This document shows, one piece after another, positions 25,492 through 39,765 of a stretch of DNA of 64,000 nucleotides. Position numbers and translations under genes: made by a program. Position 1 is the first letter of the stretch; each line of letters starts with the position of its first letter. This stretch comes from an uncultured Roseicyclus sp. GTDB taxonomy: Bacteria > Pseudomonadota > Alphaproteobacteria > Rhodobacterales > Rhodobacteraceae. Below the pieces are notes generated by a model. It did not search any database. It saw only the letters and a list, made by a program, of their open reading frames with translations, and was not told the origin of the DNA. The DNA lies in NCBI GenBank assembly GCA_947489665.1, contig CANLEH010000005.1:248001-312000 (forward strand), given 5' to 3'.

Positions 25492-25890
25492 TTATCGGCC
25501 GACGATTGCATCCAGCGTCGCGGTCAGGTCGGCATGGTATTTCGCCGCCACATCCGCCGCGGCCTCACTCGCCTCTGCCTTCTTGGCCTCGGAGGCCGAG
25601 ATCAACTCTTCCACCAGCTCGCCGGTGACTTCCTCGATCGGCAGCGCACGTTCCGCCAGGATCGTTGCAGACGGACCCGCGACATCGGCAAAGCCACCCG
25701 TCACGAAATACGATTTTTCACCGTCCGCACCCGACACTTTCAGCACGCCGGGACGCAGCGTGGTGATCATCGGCGCGTGGTCAGGCATCGCGGTCAGGTC
25801 GCCATCGGCGCCGGGGATCTGAACCTCCGACACTTCCATCGAGGCCAGGCGGCGCTCGGGGCTGACGAGATCAAATTGCATGGTTGCCAT
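25492..25890 (-). CDS. atpC: ATP synthase F1 subunit epsilon
   Basis: 132 residues. The N-terminal beta-sandwich shows [20 protein letters not shown] and [19 protein letters not shown], followed by a short helical C-terminal part richer in Ala/Glu than in E. coli. It is the small rotor subunit that couples gamma to the c-ring and can inhibit hydrolysis. It is the last gene of the atpHAGDC operon, 50 bases after atpD and just before the terminator. Confidence 0.96.
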   Translation of the reverse strand: MATMQFDLVSPERRLASMEVSEVQIPGADGDLTAMPDHAPMITTLRPGVLKVSGADGEKSYFVTGGFADVAGPSATILAERALPIEEVTGELVEELISASEAKKAEASEAAADVAAKYHADLTATLDAIVGR

Positions 25891-25940
25891 GATGGCCTCC
25901 GGTTTTCGGTGTGACGGGCCGGCGAACCGGCCCGCTTAAA

Positions 25941-28260
<2,320 letters not shown>

Positions 28261-28288
28261 ATGCCACTCCCCTCAAATCAAGGTCGGA

Positions 28289-29824
28289 TCAGGCGAAATC
28301 AGCCGAATAGGCGTCGAGCACGGCTTTGATCTTGTCAGCCGCTTCGCCCTTCACCTTCGGGTCTTCCGTGGTGATCCAATCCAGCAGATCCTGATGCTTC
28401 GACCGCAGGAAGGTGATCAGGCCCTGCTCATAGCGGCCCACATCACCCACCGGCAGATCGTCAAGGTAGCCGTTGGTGCCCGCAAAGATGACCACAACGA
28501 TTTCCGCATTGGTCAGCGGCGAGTATTGCGGCTGCTTCATCAGCTCCGTCAGGCGCGCGCCGCGGTTCAGCAGCTTCTGCGTAGAAGCGTCGAGGTCCGA
28601 GCCGAACTGCGCAAACGCCGCCATCTCGCGGTACTGCGCCAGTTCCAGCTTCACCGGGCCAGCCACCGACTTCATCGCGTTGGTCTGCGCGGACGAGCCC
28701 ACACGAGACACCGACAGACCGGTGTTCACAGCCGGGCGGATACCCTGGAAGAACAATTCCGTCTCAAGGAAGATCTGGCCGTCGGTGATCGAGATCACGT
28801 TGGTTGGAATAAAGGCCGAAACGTCACCACCCTGGGTCTCAATGACGGGCAGAGCCGTCAACGAGCCCGAGCCATTGTCTTCGTTCAACTTCGCGGACCG
28901 CTCCAGCAGGCGCGAGTGCAGGTAGAAAACGTCACCGGGATAGGCTTCACGTCCGGGCGGACGGCGCAGCAGCAGCGACATTTGACGATAGGACACAGCC
29001 TGCTTCGACAGGTCATCATAGATGATCAGCGCGTGCTTGCCGTTGTCGCGGAAATATTCCGCCATCGCGGTCGCGGCGTAGGGTGCCAAGAACTGCATCG
29101 GCGCGGGGTCGGATGCGGTTGCGGCCACCACGATCGAGTATTCAATCGCGCCGGTCTCTTCCAGCTTCTTCACCAGCTGCGCCACGGTCGACCGCTTCTG
29201 ACCAACAGCCACGTAGATGCAGTAGAGCTTCTGGCTCTCATCCGTTGCGGCGTCGTTGTAGGTCTTCTGGTTCAGCATTGTGTCGAGCGCCACAGCGGTC
29301 TTACCGGTCTGACGGTCGCCAATGATCAGCTCGCGCTGGCCGCGGCCAATCGGGATCATCGCGTCGATGGCCTTCAGGCCCGTCGCCATCGGCTCATGCA
29401 CCGATTTACGCGGGATGATGCCGGGCGCTTTCACGTCGGCCACGCGACGCTCTTCTGCGTCTACAGCGCCTTTGCCGTCCAGCGGGTTGCCCAGACCGTC
29501 CACAACGCGACCCAGCAGACCCATGCCCGCAGGCACGTCCACGATCGAGTTCGTGCGCTTGACGGTGTCGCCTTCTTTAATCTCGCGGTCGGTGCCGAAG
29601 ATCACGACGCCCACATTGTCGGCTTCCAGGTTCAGGGCCATGCCCTGAATGCCACCGGGGAATTCAACCATCTCACCGGCCTGAACATTGTCGAGGCCGT
29701 AGACCCGCGCAATACCGTCACCCACGCTCAGAACGCGGCCGACTTCGGCAACCTGCGCGTCCTGACCGAACGACTTGATCTGGTCCTTGAGGATCTGAGA
29801 AATCTCAGCTGCTTGGATCGCCAT
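28289..29824 (-). CDS. atpA: ATP synthase F1 subunit alpha
   Basis: 511 residues, the non-catalytic nucleotide-binding subunit of F1. The Walker A loop [15 protein letters not shown] is near residue 170. The arginine-finger region [18 protein letters not shown] is present, and the N-terminal helix starts with [20 protein letters not shown], which contacts delta. It lies one base after atpH. Confidence 0.99.
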   Translation of the reverse strand: MAIQAAEISQILKDQIKSFGQDAQVAEVGRVLSVGDGIARVYGLDNVQAGEMVEFPGGIQGMALNLEADNVGVVIFGTDREIKEGDTVKRTNSIVDVPAGMGLLGRVVDGLGNPLDGKGAVDAEERRVADVKAPGIIPRKSVHEPMATGLKAIDAMIPIGRGQRELIIGDRQTGKTAVALDTMLNQKTYNDAATDESQKLYCIYVAVGQKRSTVAQLVKKLEETGAIEYSIVVAATASDPAPMQFLAPYAATAMAEYFRDNGKHALIIYDDLSKQAVSYRQMSLLLRRPPGREAYPGDVFYLHSRLLERSAKLNEDNGSGSLTALPVIETQGGDVSAFIPTNVISITDGQIFLETELFFQGIRPAVNTGLSVSRVGSSAQTNAMKSVAGPVKLELAQYREMAAFAQFGSDLDASTQKLLNRGARLTELMKQPQYSPLTNAEIVVVIFAGTNGYLDDLPVGDVGRYEQGLITFLRSKHQDLLDWITTEDPKVKGEAADKIKAVLDAYSADFA

Positions 29825-29825
29825 G

Positions 29826-30386
29826 TTATCCGACCTCTTTCATCGTGTTCTGGAGTGCGTTGAGCTTGGAGCGGATCGACGTGTCGATCATCTTCGAGCC
29901 AACTTTAACAACAAGACCGCCAATGATGCCCTCATCGACGGTCGCTTTCAGGTTCACGGATTTGCCGACAGACGCTTTCAGCGACTTGGCCAGCTTATCC
30001 AGTTGTGTCTTGGTCAGGGCCTTGGCCGACGTCACTTCCGCCGTTACCTCGCCTTTGTGGTCTGCAATCTTCTCGCGCAGCGACGCAAGCAACGCGGGCA
30101 GCACGAACAGGCGACGCTTCGACGCCATCAGGCGCAGCGTGTTGCCGGTGATCGTGTTCAGGCCCATCTTGTCGGCCACGCCACCAATGGCGGCTGCGGT
30201 TTCCTCGCGGCCATAAATGGGTGAGTTGATCAGGTCGCGCAGATCGGCGCTGCCCTCAAGGGCCGCGTCCAATGCATCAATGTCGGATTCCAGCGCGGGG
30301 AGCGCCTTGTCCTCAGACGCCAGTTCAAACATCGCAGTCGCGTAGCGCGCGGCAATGCCGGTCGAGATCGAAGCTGGTTCGCTCAC
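29826..30386 (-). CDS. atpH: ATP synthase F1 subunit delta
   Basis: 186 residues forming the stator link between F1 and the b subunits. It begins at a GTG with AAGGGG upstream. An N-terminal helical bundle ([20 protein letters not shown]) is followed by a C-terminal segment with [20 protein letters not shown], diagnostic for delta/OSCP. It is the first gene of the operon. As usual in alphaproteobacteria, the Fo genes are not here and must lie elsewhere. Confidence 0.97.
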   Translation of the reverse strand: MSEPASISTGIAARYATAMFELASEDKALPALESDIDALDAALEGSADLRDLINSPIYGREETAAAIGGVADKMGLNTITGNTLRLMASKRRLFVLPALLASLREKIADHKGEVTAEVTSAKALTKTQLDKLAKSLKASVGKSVNLKATVDEGIIGGLVVKVGSKMIDTSIRSKLNALQNTMKEVG

Positions 30387-30741
30387 GAAGACCCCTTTCG
30401 TATACGCGGCACCCGGTTGGTGCCCCTAGATATGCGAGTGCCCGGGTCGGTTGGCAGCAACGCTGTCCCCGGGCAATCCCTGTCGTGACGGCGCTCGGCC
30501 ATCACTCCCCTGTGAATTCGGGCGGGGTGTAGCAGAGGGTTTGCGATGCTGCAACAGGGTGTGCGAAAGCCCCTTCAGGTTGAAAAACGCCTTGTTTCAA
30601 AGGGTTGAAGGCACATCACGGCGCTGCGGCGCTTTGCCCGTGCGTTTGGTGCGGCACAATGGCTCGATTCTTGGGCGATTTGTCGTGGCACAGCGGCAAT
30701 ATTTGAGGTTTCGACACACCGCGAGGCACAGTGCTCAGGCC
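30387..30741. other. Upstream region of the atp operon
   Basis: About 355 bases between atpH (leaving on minus) and the methyltransferase stop. Apart from the candidate promoter at 30526-30554 no gene or RNA was recognised; the roughly 140-base leader ahead of atpH could hold regulation. Confidence 0.5.
30526..30554 (-). promoter_or_regulatory. Probable promoter of the atp operon
   Basis: On minus: TTGCAG (30554-30549), 17-base spacer, TACACC (30531-30526). This fits an alphaproteobacterial housekeeping promoter about 140 bases before the atpH GTG. Confidence 0.5.
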
Positions 30742-31551
30742 TCAGGCGCTTGGCTTAAAGGCGATCTGGCTGACATAGGACATGAACCCAAAAAACGTCT
30801 TGGCGGACACCCTCCGCCGCGCTTCTGCCTTGAGGGCCACCGCCGTTTCCGCAAAAAGCGTGCCTTCTTCAACCATACGGTCGGCGCCGCGATCTATCAC
30901 CGTCAGAAAGTAGGCGGCCTCACCTTCCGCCACATATCCATGCCCTCTGGACACGCCAAGCTGGAAACCGGCCTTGGTCAGAAGCCCGGTGATCTGGCGC
31001 ATGATCCAAAGGTTGGTGACATTCTGGTTGATCATAAATCGGACAAGCTGGTCCACAGGGTCGAAATCCGCAATCTGCGCCGTCGCCGTGCTGTAGTCGC
31101 CATCGCATATCGCCAGAACCCCGCCCGGCTTCAGAATGCGAAACGCTTCTTCCACAACCTCTTCCGGACCGGGGACGTGACACAGCAAGGTGTGCATCAA
31201 CACCAGATCGAAGGAGGCATCCTCAAAACCCGTCTGCTTCGCGTCCCCAATGGCGAAACTCAAACGCGGGTCATCGCCAAAAGTCTTTTTCGCCCGTGCA
31301 ACCATCACCGGCGAGGGCTCCAACCCATGCGCGTTTGATGCGCCCGCAAGATCGAGCAGGTCCTTCGTCACATGGCCGGTGCCGGACCCAAGTTCCAGCG
31401 CACGGGCATTACCCGGCAGGTTCAGACCGCTGAGATAGTCTTTGCGAATAGCGATCTGCGCCGGCTCCAAACAGCGGGCCTCCATCGCGGCGGCAATCCG
31501 TTCTTGAAGTGCCGCATCCTGCGCGCCGAGGTCGGAATAGGGGTCGGCCAT
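30742..31551 (-). CDS. Class I SAM-dependent methyltransferase
   Basis: 269 residues. The SAM-binding motif I is ALELGSGTGHVTKDLL near residue 52. Motif II/III appear as GLEPSPVMVARAKK and AIGDAKQTGFEDASFDLVLM, and the post-motif RILKPGGVLAICDGD is typical of the UbiE/COQ5-like group. The C-terminal part (GADRMVEEGTLFAETAVALK) is not a known substrate domain. AAGGA precedes the ATG. Substrate unknown; a small-molecule or quinone-type acceptor is only a guess. Confidence 0.85.
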   Translation of the reverse strand: MADPYSDLGAQDAALQERIAAAMEARCLEPAQIAIRKDYLSGLNLPGNARALELGSGTGHVTKDLLDLAGASNAHGLEPSPVMVARAKKTFGDDPRLSFAIGDAKQTGFEDASFDLVLMHTLLCHVPGPEEVVEEAFRILKPGGVLAICDGDYSTATAQIADFDPVDQLVRFMINQNVTNLWIMRQITGLLTKAGFQLGVSRGHGYVAEGEAAYFLTVIDRGADRMVEEGTLFAETAVALKAEARRRVSAKTFFGFMSYVSQIAFKPSA

Positions 31552-31634
31552 GGAGTCCTTCGCTCAGGTTAACGCCAGCAAAATACACCGGGCCAACCTC
31601 TTCACGAAGCAAAAAAGTCCCTCATGCGCAGCGT

Positions 31635-32165
31635 CTACTGCGCCGCCCCCCTCTGCCACCGCCTCGCCACCGCCGTCACGCGCGCCCCAAACAGCCGCGC
31701 CGTCGCCTTGTCTCCCTCCGTTACCGGATCGGTCGCCATCAGCCCCAGCCACGATCCGTCCCGGTTGATCCCCTCCCGCTCCGGTTTCACCGGCGCGCCG
31801 ATCTCCGACTGTCCGACCCAGATCATCCCCATCTGCGCCGCAAACACCGCCAGCCGCACCAGCGCATTCAGCTTGTCACCCGACGGATGCACCGCCACCG
31901 TAAAGCCAGCCGCGATCTTGTCAGCCCACCCGCCCGTGTCCCAGCGGCTCGCCGCCTCTTCCAGAAACATGTCAAACCGCGCGGCGGTGGAGCCCATGTA
32001 GGTCGGCGCTCCAAAGACAATCGCCTCCGCCGCGTCCAGCGCGGCCCAATCCTGCGACCCCATGGCCTCGACGTCGATCAACCGCACCTCGCCGGCGCCT
32101 TCGGCCACAGCCTCCGCAACAGCCCGCGTATGCCCGGTCTCGCTGAAATAGACGATGCAAATCAC
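31635..32165 (-). CDS. Flavodoxin-family protein (NAD(P)H:quinone-reductase-like)
   Basis: 176 residues from a GTG at 32165 that overlaps the stop of the methyltransferase gene upstream (GTGA). The FMN phosphate loop is [15 protein letters not shown] at the N terminus, and the ring-binding loops [20 protein letters not shown] and [15 protein letters not shown] fit WrbA-like flavodoxins. It carries or reduces FMN for one- or two-electron transfer. Its coupling with a methyltransferase suggests they act in the same small-molecule pathway, but neither substrate is known. Confidence 0.85.
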   Translation of the reverse strand: MICIVYFSETGHTRAVAEAVAEGAGEVRLIDVEAMGSQDWAALDAAEAIVFGAPTYMGSTAARFDMFLEEAASRWDTGGWADKIAAGFTVAVHPSGDKLNALVRLAVFAAQMGMIWVGQSEIGAPVKPEREGINRDGSWLGLMATDPVTEGDKATARLFGARVTAVARRWQRGAAQ

Positions 32166-32944
32166 GACACGTCCCGCCGCGAGATATCTGCGGCCCTGCG
32201 GCCTGACACACCAGCCGGAGTTGGCGCGCCTTCCAGCACACGCAGCGGGCGGCGCACCGCCGCCGCCAGACCCGGCCTTGGCCGCGCCGGCACGCGTTTG
32301 GACGCCTCCAGCAAGATCACCCCACCCGCGCGGCTGCGGCTCAGCTTGCCACCGATCCGCTCCAACATGTCCGCACTTTTCAGCCAGAATTTCTGGTGCG
32401 ACGGAGGGGAGAACAGGGCCGCGGCATGGCGCTCCGGCACGAAATCGTGCCGCTTCAGCTGCGCCTCTAACTGCCCCAGCGAATAGGGCCGCCCGAACCC
32501 GAACGGCGTGCCGTCCCGTCGCGCCCACAGGCCCGATCGGTTCGGCACGATGAACATCGCCCGTCCGCCGGGGGCCAGCACCCGCTGGCATTCCTCCAGC
32601 ACCGCCGCCGGATGCTCGGACGTCTCCACCCCATGCAGGCAGATCAGCTTGTCGGCACTTTCCGATTGCACCGGCCACAGGCCTTCGCGGCACAGGGTCG
32701 AGACATTCTCCAACCCTGCAGGCCAGGGCATCACTCCCTGCTCACCCGGCATCAGCGCAATCACCCGTCGCGCATCGGCCAGATACGGGCGCAACAACGG
32801 CACCGCAAAGCCAAAGCCCACGACCGCCTGCCCCTTCGCATCCGGCCACATCTTCAGCATCCGCTCCCGCACCGCCTTTTGCGCGATCCGGCCAAGCCGC
32901 GTGCGGTAATAGAATTGCCGCAGGTCGATGACGTCGAGATGCAT
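32162..32944 (-). CDS. Class I SAM-dependent methyltransferase
   Basis: 260 residues; the start is taken at the ATG at 32944 ([19 protein letters not shown]) because the longer frame from 33067 runs into the gloB promoter. Motif I is weak ([20 protein letters not shown]). [20 protein letters not shown] and the following helices fit the fold. It is divergent from gloB and overlaps the flavodoxin gene by four bases. Substrate unknown; in related genomes such a protein often lies beside gloB, which is the only functional hint. Confidence 0.75.
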   Translation of the reverse strand: MHLDVIDLRQFYYRTRLGRIAQKAVRERMLKMWPDAKGQAVVGFGFAVPLLRPYLADARRVIALMPGEQGVMPWPAGLENVSTLCREGLWPVQSESADKLICLHGVETSEHPAAVLEECQRVLAPGGRAMFIVPNRSGLWARRDGTPFGFGRPYSLGQLEAQLKRHDFVPERHAAALFSPPSHQKFWLKSADMLERIGGKLSRSRAGGVILLEASKRVPARPRPGLAAAVRRPLRVLEGAPTPAGVSGRRAADISRRDVS

Positions 32945-33023
32945 CGTTGAATTCCGTTTGAACCCCTGCGCGCCCCGGCGCACACTCTTGGTCAAGAAGA
33001 TAGCCAACCCCAGGGGGATTACC

Positions 33024-33794
33024 ATGTCCGAGCCGCAGATCGTCACCATCCCGTGCCTGTCGGACAACTACGCCTTCCTCCTGCATGACCCCGCCACTGG
33101 CGCGACCGCTTGCATCGACGTGCCCGACCACGCCCCAATCCTCGCCGAGCTTGATGCACGCGGCTGGACCCTGTCGCACATCCTGATCACCCACCACCAC
33201 TGGGATCATGTTCAGGGCGTCGACGCGCTGAAGGCCGCAAAAGGTGGCGCTGTCTATGGCTGCGGCGCCGATGCCGCCCGCCTGCCCGCGCTCGACCACC
33301 CGCTGGCTGAGGGCGACAGCTTCACCATCGGGTCCCTTAAGGTCGACGTCCTCGACGTCTCTGGCCATTGCGACAACCACCTGGCCTTCATCGTGCCCTC
33401 CGCGAACGCCGCCTTCACCGCCGACAGCCTCATGGCGCTCGGCTGTGGCCGCCTGTTTGAGGGCACGCCCGACCAGATGTGGGACAGCCTGTCCAAGCTC
33501 GCCGCCCTGCCGCCCGAGACGCTGATATACTCCGGCCACGAATACACCGCCGCCAACGCACGCTTCGCCGTGACCATTGAACCGGACAATCCTGACCTTA
33601 TCTCTCGCATTGCTGAAATCGACACCGCACGCAGGGCAGATCGCCCAACCGTGCCCTCAACCCTCGCCCTTGAATTGGCCACCAACCCGTTCCTGCGCGC
33701 GACCGACCCCGACATCGCCGCGTCCCTTGGACTGTCCGATGCCACCCCCGCCCGCGTCTTTGCCGAGATCCGCGCAAGAAAAGATGCGTTTTGA
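33024..33794 (+). CDS. gloB: Hydroxyacylglutathione hydrolase (glyoxalase II)
   Basis: 256 residues from the ATG at 33024, preceded by AGGGGG. The metallo-beta-lactamase motif THHHWDH gives the metal ligands His57, His59, Asp61 and His62. Further ligands are in [12 protein letters not shown] and [12 protein letters not shown]. Glyoxalase II hydrolyses S-lactoylglutathione to lactate and glutathione, completing methylglyoxal detoxification. The C-terminal [14 protein letters not shown] matches the family's glutathione-side region. It is divergent from the methyltransferase gene. Confidence 0.93.
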   Translation: MSEPQIVTIPCLSDNYAFLLHDPATGATACIDVPDHAPILAELDARGWTLSHILITHHHWDHVQGVDALKAAKGGAVYGCGADAARLPALDHPLAEGDSFTIGSLKVDVLDVSGHCDNHLAFIVPSANAAFTADSLMALGCGRLFEGTPDQMWDSLSKLAALPPETLIYSGHEYTAANARFAVTIEPDNPDLISRIAEIDTARRADRPTVPSTLALELATNPFLRATDPDIAASLGLSDATPARVFAEIRARKDAF

Positions 33795-34004
33795 CCACCT
33801 TTGCGGCACTGTGCCGTAAAATCGTGCAACCCCAACACCTTACGCCGGAATAACCTGTATACCACTGTATCTTGTGCGCCCGAACACGGACCGTTGATAC
33901 ATTTTTTCTTGAAACCTCCGCGCGGAAAGCAAAACTTAACCCTATGAGGCCATGATCGGGCGGGGACTTGCGCCGCCTCGACGCACACGGAAGGAGCACG
34001 CGAC

Positions 34005-36341
<2,337 letters not shown>

Positions 36342-36364
36342 CCCAGTTCGGACCAGAGCAACAG

Positions 36365-36394
36365 GGGCCGGTGGCGCAAGCTGCCGGCCCTTTT
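36365..36394 (+). terminator. Rho-independent terminator of clpA
   Basis: An 11-bp stem (GGGCCGGTGGC with GCTGCCGGCCC) closed by a GCAA tetraloop and followed by TTTT, 24 bases after the clpA stop. Confidence 0.9.
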
Positions 36395-36470
36395 CGTTGG
36401 CTCGACCTCGCAGCCGGCCATTTGCAAAATGCGGTCATCTGGACGCATCTTTGTAGGGCCTGGAAAAACC

Positions 36471-36516
36471 CGTCCATTTGGACGCTTTTTTCGCGAAAAA
36501 TGCGTCCAAATGGACG
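36471..36516. repeat. 46-bp near-perfect palindrome with nested TGCGTCCA/TGGACGCA arms
   Basis: Centred on CGCG at 36492-36495, the two 23-base halves are inverted copies with a single T:T mismatch. Within it CGTCCATTTGGACG (36471-36484) and, extending right, AAATGCGTCCA-AA-TGGACGCATTT (36498-36521) are themselves palindromes. A weaker relative (ATGCGGTCATCTGGACGCAT) starts near 36429. It overlaps the assumed start of the M23 gene, so it could control that gene. Confidence 0.75.
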
Positions 36517-37474
36517 CATTTGCGTTCAACTGGTCACAGTTTTGGGTATGATCTGGCCCCTCGCCGCTCCGGCACAAGACGCTCTGGAGTTACATTTTCC
36601 CGTTGAATGCACCCTGGGTGAGACGTGCTTTATCCAGCAGGCGATGGACCGTGATCCCGGCCCCGGCGCGCAAGATTTTCGTTGCGGGCCGCAGACTTAC
36701 GATGGTCACCGAGGCACCGACATTCGCCTGCCTGACCTCGCAGCCATGGCCCAAAACGTCCCCGTCCTCGCCGCCGCACCCGGCACCGTCCTGGGCACCC
36801 GAAATTCCGTCCCAGACACGGGGATCGACGGCTTTCCAGACGGCCAGGATTGCGGAAATGGCCTCGTTCTGGACCATGGAAATGGCTGGCAAACGCAGTA
36901 TTGCCACCTGGCCCAAGGCTCGATTTCTGTGGCCAGCGGCGACACCGTCGAAGTAGGTCAACCTCTTGGCTTCATTGGACTTTCCGGCCGAACCGAGTTC
37001 CCGCATCTGCACCTCTCCGTCCGTCAAAATGGCACCCATGTCGATCCATTCGACCCGTCCGACACCCATACCTGCGCAATCGACGCGGACGATCTCTGGG
37101 CCGATGAAATCGCTTTGCCAGCGGGCGAGATCCTCAGCGCAGGCTTTTCCGAAACCGTCCCCGAATATGCCGACATTCAGGCCGGAACCGCCCGCGCCGA
37201 AACCCTAAGCGCCAATGGAGAAGCCCTTGTTTTATGGGGATTTTTTCATGGCGGTCGCGACGGCGACATTATCGAGTTCACCATTGCCGACGAAGATGGC
37301 GTCACCTTCCACAGCCAGTCAATCACGCTAGAGCGCACCCAGGCACAGCTTTTCCGCGCCTCCGGTCGTCGCCTCCGCGCACCCCTCGATCCAGGCACTT
37401 ATGCAGGTACGATCACCCTCTCTCGAGGTGGTCAAGCCATTGATTCTACGACGATTTCTATCGCACTCCGATAG
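36500..37474 (+). CDS. Secreted M23 metallopeptidase
   Basis: 324 residues from the ATG at 36500, which gives a signal peptide (RICVQLVTVLGMIWPLAAPA); a later ATG at 36548 would shorten it. The M23 zinc motif is intact: His and Asp in DGHRGTDIRL, the YCHLAQG strand, and HLHLSVRQNG, unlike the degenerate NlpD-like protein at 2131-3255. It should cleave peptidoglycan cross-links or peptides in the periplasm. A C-terminal beta domain follows (about 200-324). It lies after clpA but beyond a terminator, so it is expressed separately, and its start sits inside the 46-bp palindrome. Confidence 0.85.
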   Translation: MRPNGRICVQLVTVLGMIWPLAAPAQDALELHFPVECTLGETCFIQQAMDRDPGPGAQDFRCGPQTYDGHRGTDIRLPDLAAMAQNVPVLAAAPGTVLGTRNSVPDTGIDGFPDGQDCGNGLVLDHGNGWQTQYCHLAQGSISVASGDTVEVGQPLGFIGLSGRTEFPHLHLSVRQNGTHVDPFDPSDTHTCAIDADDLWADEIALPAGEILSAGFSETVPEYADIQAGTARAETLSANGEALVLWGFFHGGRDGDIIEFTIADEDGVTFHSQSITLERTQAQLFRASGRRLRAPLDPGTYAGTITLSRGGQAIDSTTISIALR

Positions 37475-37498
37475 GCCGCGAGGATAAGAACGGGCGGA

Positions 37499-39763
37499 TT
37501 ACCGCTCCGTCAGCTTCAACTCGATCCGCCGGTTCGCCGCCTGCCCTTCCGCCGTGCCATTCGAGGCAATCGGACGATGTTCTCCAAATCCGGTTGCCGC
37601 CAGCCGCGACGGAGGAATCCCAAGTTCTTCAGACATATAGAGGACAACCGACAAGGCCCGCGCCTGGCTCAATTCCCAATTGTTCGCGAACTCCGCACCC
37701 TCACGCAGCTGCTGGTCGTCGGTGTGCCCGTCCACGCGAATGATCCAATCAATCTCTGACGGAATCTCGTCCGCAACTTCCAACAGCAAATCGGCAACCC
37801 GTTGGATCTGCGCCAAACCCTCATTCGCAAGGTCCGCAGACCCCACTTCAAACAGCACCTCGGACGAGAATACGAACCGGTCGCCCTCGATGCGCACCCC
37901 TTCGCGGCCCTCCAGCAATTCGCGCAAACGTCCAAAAAATTCAGACCGATAGCGTTCCAATTCCTGCGCCTCGGCGGCCAGCCGTTCGGCCTCCGCCGCC
38001 TCGAGCGCCGCATTTGCCCGCTCTTCCGCCGCCAGCTGTGCCAAGGCCGTGTTCAACCGCGATCCCAGCGCGCTGATCTGGACCTGAGCCTCTGAGTCGC
38101 GCTCATCAGCCACATCCAAAAGCGCCTCCAGCGATCCCAGCTGTGCCCGCAAGGCCGCCACTTGCTCATTCAGCAACGCCACCTGCCGCGCGCTTTCGGC
38201 TGAGGCGCTTTCGGCGGCCTCAAGCTCCCGATTGGCCTGTGCCAGCAACGCCTCGCGCACCTCAGCCTCGCTCAGCGCCTCTGCCAGTTCCGTGTCCGTG
38301 GACTGCCGCGCAGCCAGCGCCGCCGCCAATTGCGCCTCCAGCGTCGAAAGCTCCCCGGTCGCATCGGCGGCCTCCGCGGTGGCCGTGCTCACTTGGGCCT
38401 CGGCCTCGGCAATACGCGCCTCCAGCTCTGCCAAACGGGCCGCGGTGCTGGCCTCCGTGCTTTCCAGCCGTGACAGGGCCAGCGCCAATTGCGTCTCCAA
38501 TTCCGACATATCGCTGGATTGCGCCGCCAGCGCCGTTTCCACCCGACCCAATTCCAACTCCGCCGCGGCCAAGGCGTCGGCCAGGGTCGCAGCCTCGCCC
38601 TGCCCCTCATCGGCCCGCGCCAGCGCGCCGGCCAAACGGGTGGCAAGATCGTCCCGCGCGGCCTCTGCCGCGGCCAGCAAGGTCAACGTATCCTCGGCGC
38701 GCTGGCGCTGCTCTTCCAAAGCCAGCGACATCGCGGTCAGTTCCGCATCCGCATCCTCCAACCGCCGGCGCAGGGCTTCGGCAGCCGCAGCCTCAGCCAA
38801 ACGCGCGGCCTCTTCTTCTGACAGGGCCGCATTCGATGCCTCAAGTTGCGCCTGCAACGCCGCCGCTGCTGCCGCTTCGGCCAACCGCGCGGCCTCTTCC
38901 TCGGACAGGGCGGCTTCGACTTCCCCTAACCGCTGGCGCAAGGCCTCGGCTGCCGCCAGCTCCGCCAATCGCGCGGCTTCCTCAGCCGACAGGTCCTCCT
39001 GAACGCTTTGCAGCTCCGCCAGCAGCTCGTCCGCCCGCTCATCACCCGTCGCAAGGGCCGCCAACGCATCTGAGAGGGAGCTGTCCCGCTCCAGAAGTGC
39101 ACCGGCAAGCTGTGCATTGCGCGTCTCAGCCGCCGCCAATGCGCGCAGGGCATCGGTCAGCGAGCCGTCCCGCTCCTCCGCCTGCGCTTCCATGTCTGCA
39201 ATCAGGGCTTCCAAGGCCTCGCGCCGGGCTGCCGCCAGACGCGCCGCCTCAGCCGTCGCGTCAATCTCGGACCGTGCCGTGGCCAGCGCGAGGTTTAGCG
39301 CCTCCGCCTCCGACATCGCCTCGGCCAACTCGCCTTCCGTGGCGGCAAGGCCAGCCGCCAACTCGCTGTTCTGCGCAAGCAGGCCGGCGACCTGCTCCTC
39401 AAAGGCCACGATCCGCGCGGCGCGTTCGGCGCTTTCTGCGGTGAGCGATGCGATCAACGCCTCCTGCGCGGCCGCCTGTTCCGCTGCGGCAGAGAGGGAA
39501 CCGGTCAGCGTCGCCACCCGGTTTTCCAGATCACCGGATCGCGCCTCTTCCAACCCCAGCGCCTCGGCCAGTTGGTTGACCTGCGCGGTGAGCGAATTCA
39601 GCTCGTCATCCTGCGTGCTGATCTCTTCGGACAGGACAAATTGCATGACCATGAAGATCGACAGGACGAAGATCATCACCATCAAAAGCGCGGTGATCGC
39701 GTCGACAAAGCCGGGCCAAATGGTGCCCGACATGCCTTGGCGTGCGCCGCGGTGAAAGGCCAT
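37499..39763 (-). CDS. OmpA/MotB-like membrane protein with a very long coiled coil
   Basis: 754 residues. One N-terminal membrane segment (FVDAITALLMVMIFVLSIFM) resembles MotB/TolR. It is followed by roughly 500 residues of alanine/glutamate-rich coiled coil, and then a C-terminal OmpA-like peptidoglycan-binding domain (SEVLFEVGSADLANEGLAQI, and DGHTDDQQLREGAEFANNW). The coiled coil contains a three-fold 28-residue repeat. It lies two bases after a TolQ/MotA-like gene, so the two probably form a proton-driven or tension-bearing complex anchoring the inner membrane to the wall. Confidence 0.85.
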   Translation of the reverse strand: MAFHRGARQGMSGTIWPGFVDAITALLMVMIFVLSIFMVMQFVLSEEISTQDDELNSLTAQVNQLAEALGLEEARSGDLENRVATLTGSLSAAAEQAAAQEALIASLTAESAERAARIVAFEEQVAGLLAQNSELAAGLAATEGELAEAMSEAEALNLALATARSEIDATAEAARLAAARREALEALIADMEAQAEERDGSLTDALRALAAAETRNAQLAGALLERDSSLSDALAALATGDERADELLAELQSVQEDLSAEEAARLAELAAAEALRQRLGEVEAALSEEEAARLAEAAAAAALQAQLEASNAALSEEEAARLAEAAAAEALRRRLEDADAELTAMSLALEEQRQRAEDTLTLLAAAEAARDDLATRLAGALARADEGQGEAATLADALAAAELELGRVETALAAQSSDMSELETQLALALSRLESTEASTAARLAELEARIAEAEAQVSTATAEAADATGELSTLEAQLAAALAARQSTDTELAEALSEAEVREALLAQANRELEAAESASAESARQVALLNEQVAALRAQLGSLEALLDVADERDSEAQVQISALGSRLNTALAQLAAEERANAALEAAEAERLAAEAQELERYRSEFFGRLRELLEGREGVRIEGDRFVFSSEVLFEVGSADLANEGLAQIQRVADLLLEVADEIPSEIDWIIRVDGHTDDQQLREGAEFANNWELSQARALSVVLYMSEELGIPPSRLAATGFGEHRPIASNGTAEGQAANRRIELKLTER
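38732..38983 (-). repeat. Three 84-bp tandem repeats in the coiled-coil gene
   Basis: Three units of 84 bases encode 28 residues each (four heptads): EEAARLAELAAAEALRQRLG.., EEAARLAEAAAAAALQAQLE.., and EEAARLAEAAAAEALRRRLE... The units begin at 38983, 38899 and 38815 on minus. The length in heptads suggests repeat-number change could lengthen the rod without breaking the coil. Confidence 0.8.
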
Positions 39764-39765
39764 CG

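Noticed and set aside
33795-34004. clpS gene or heat-shock promoter before clpA
   Set aside because: No open frame matches ClpS, and no sigma-32-like boxes with correct spacing were found; the gap holds only AT-rich sequence.
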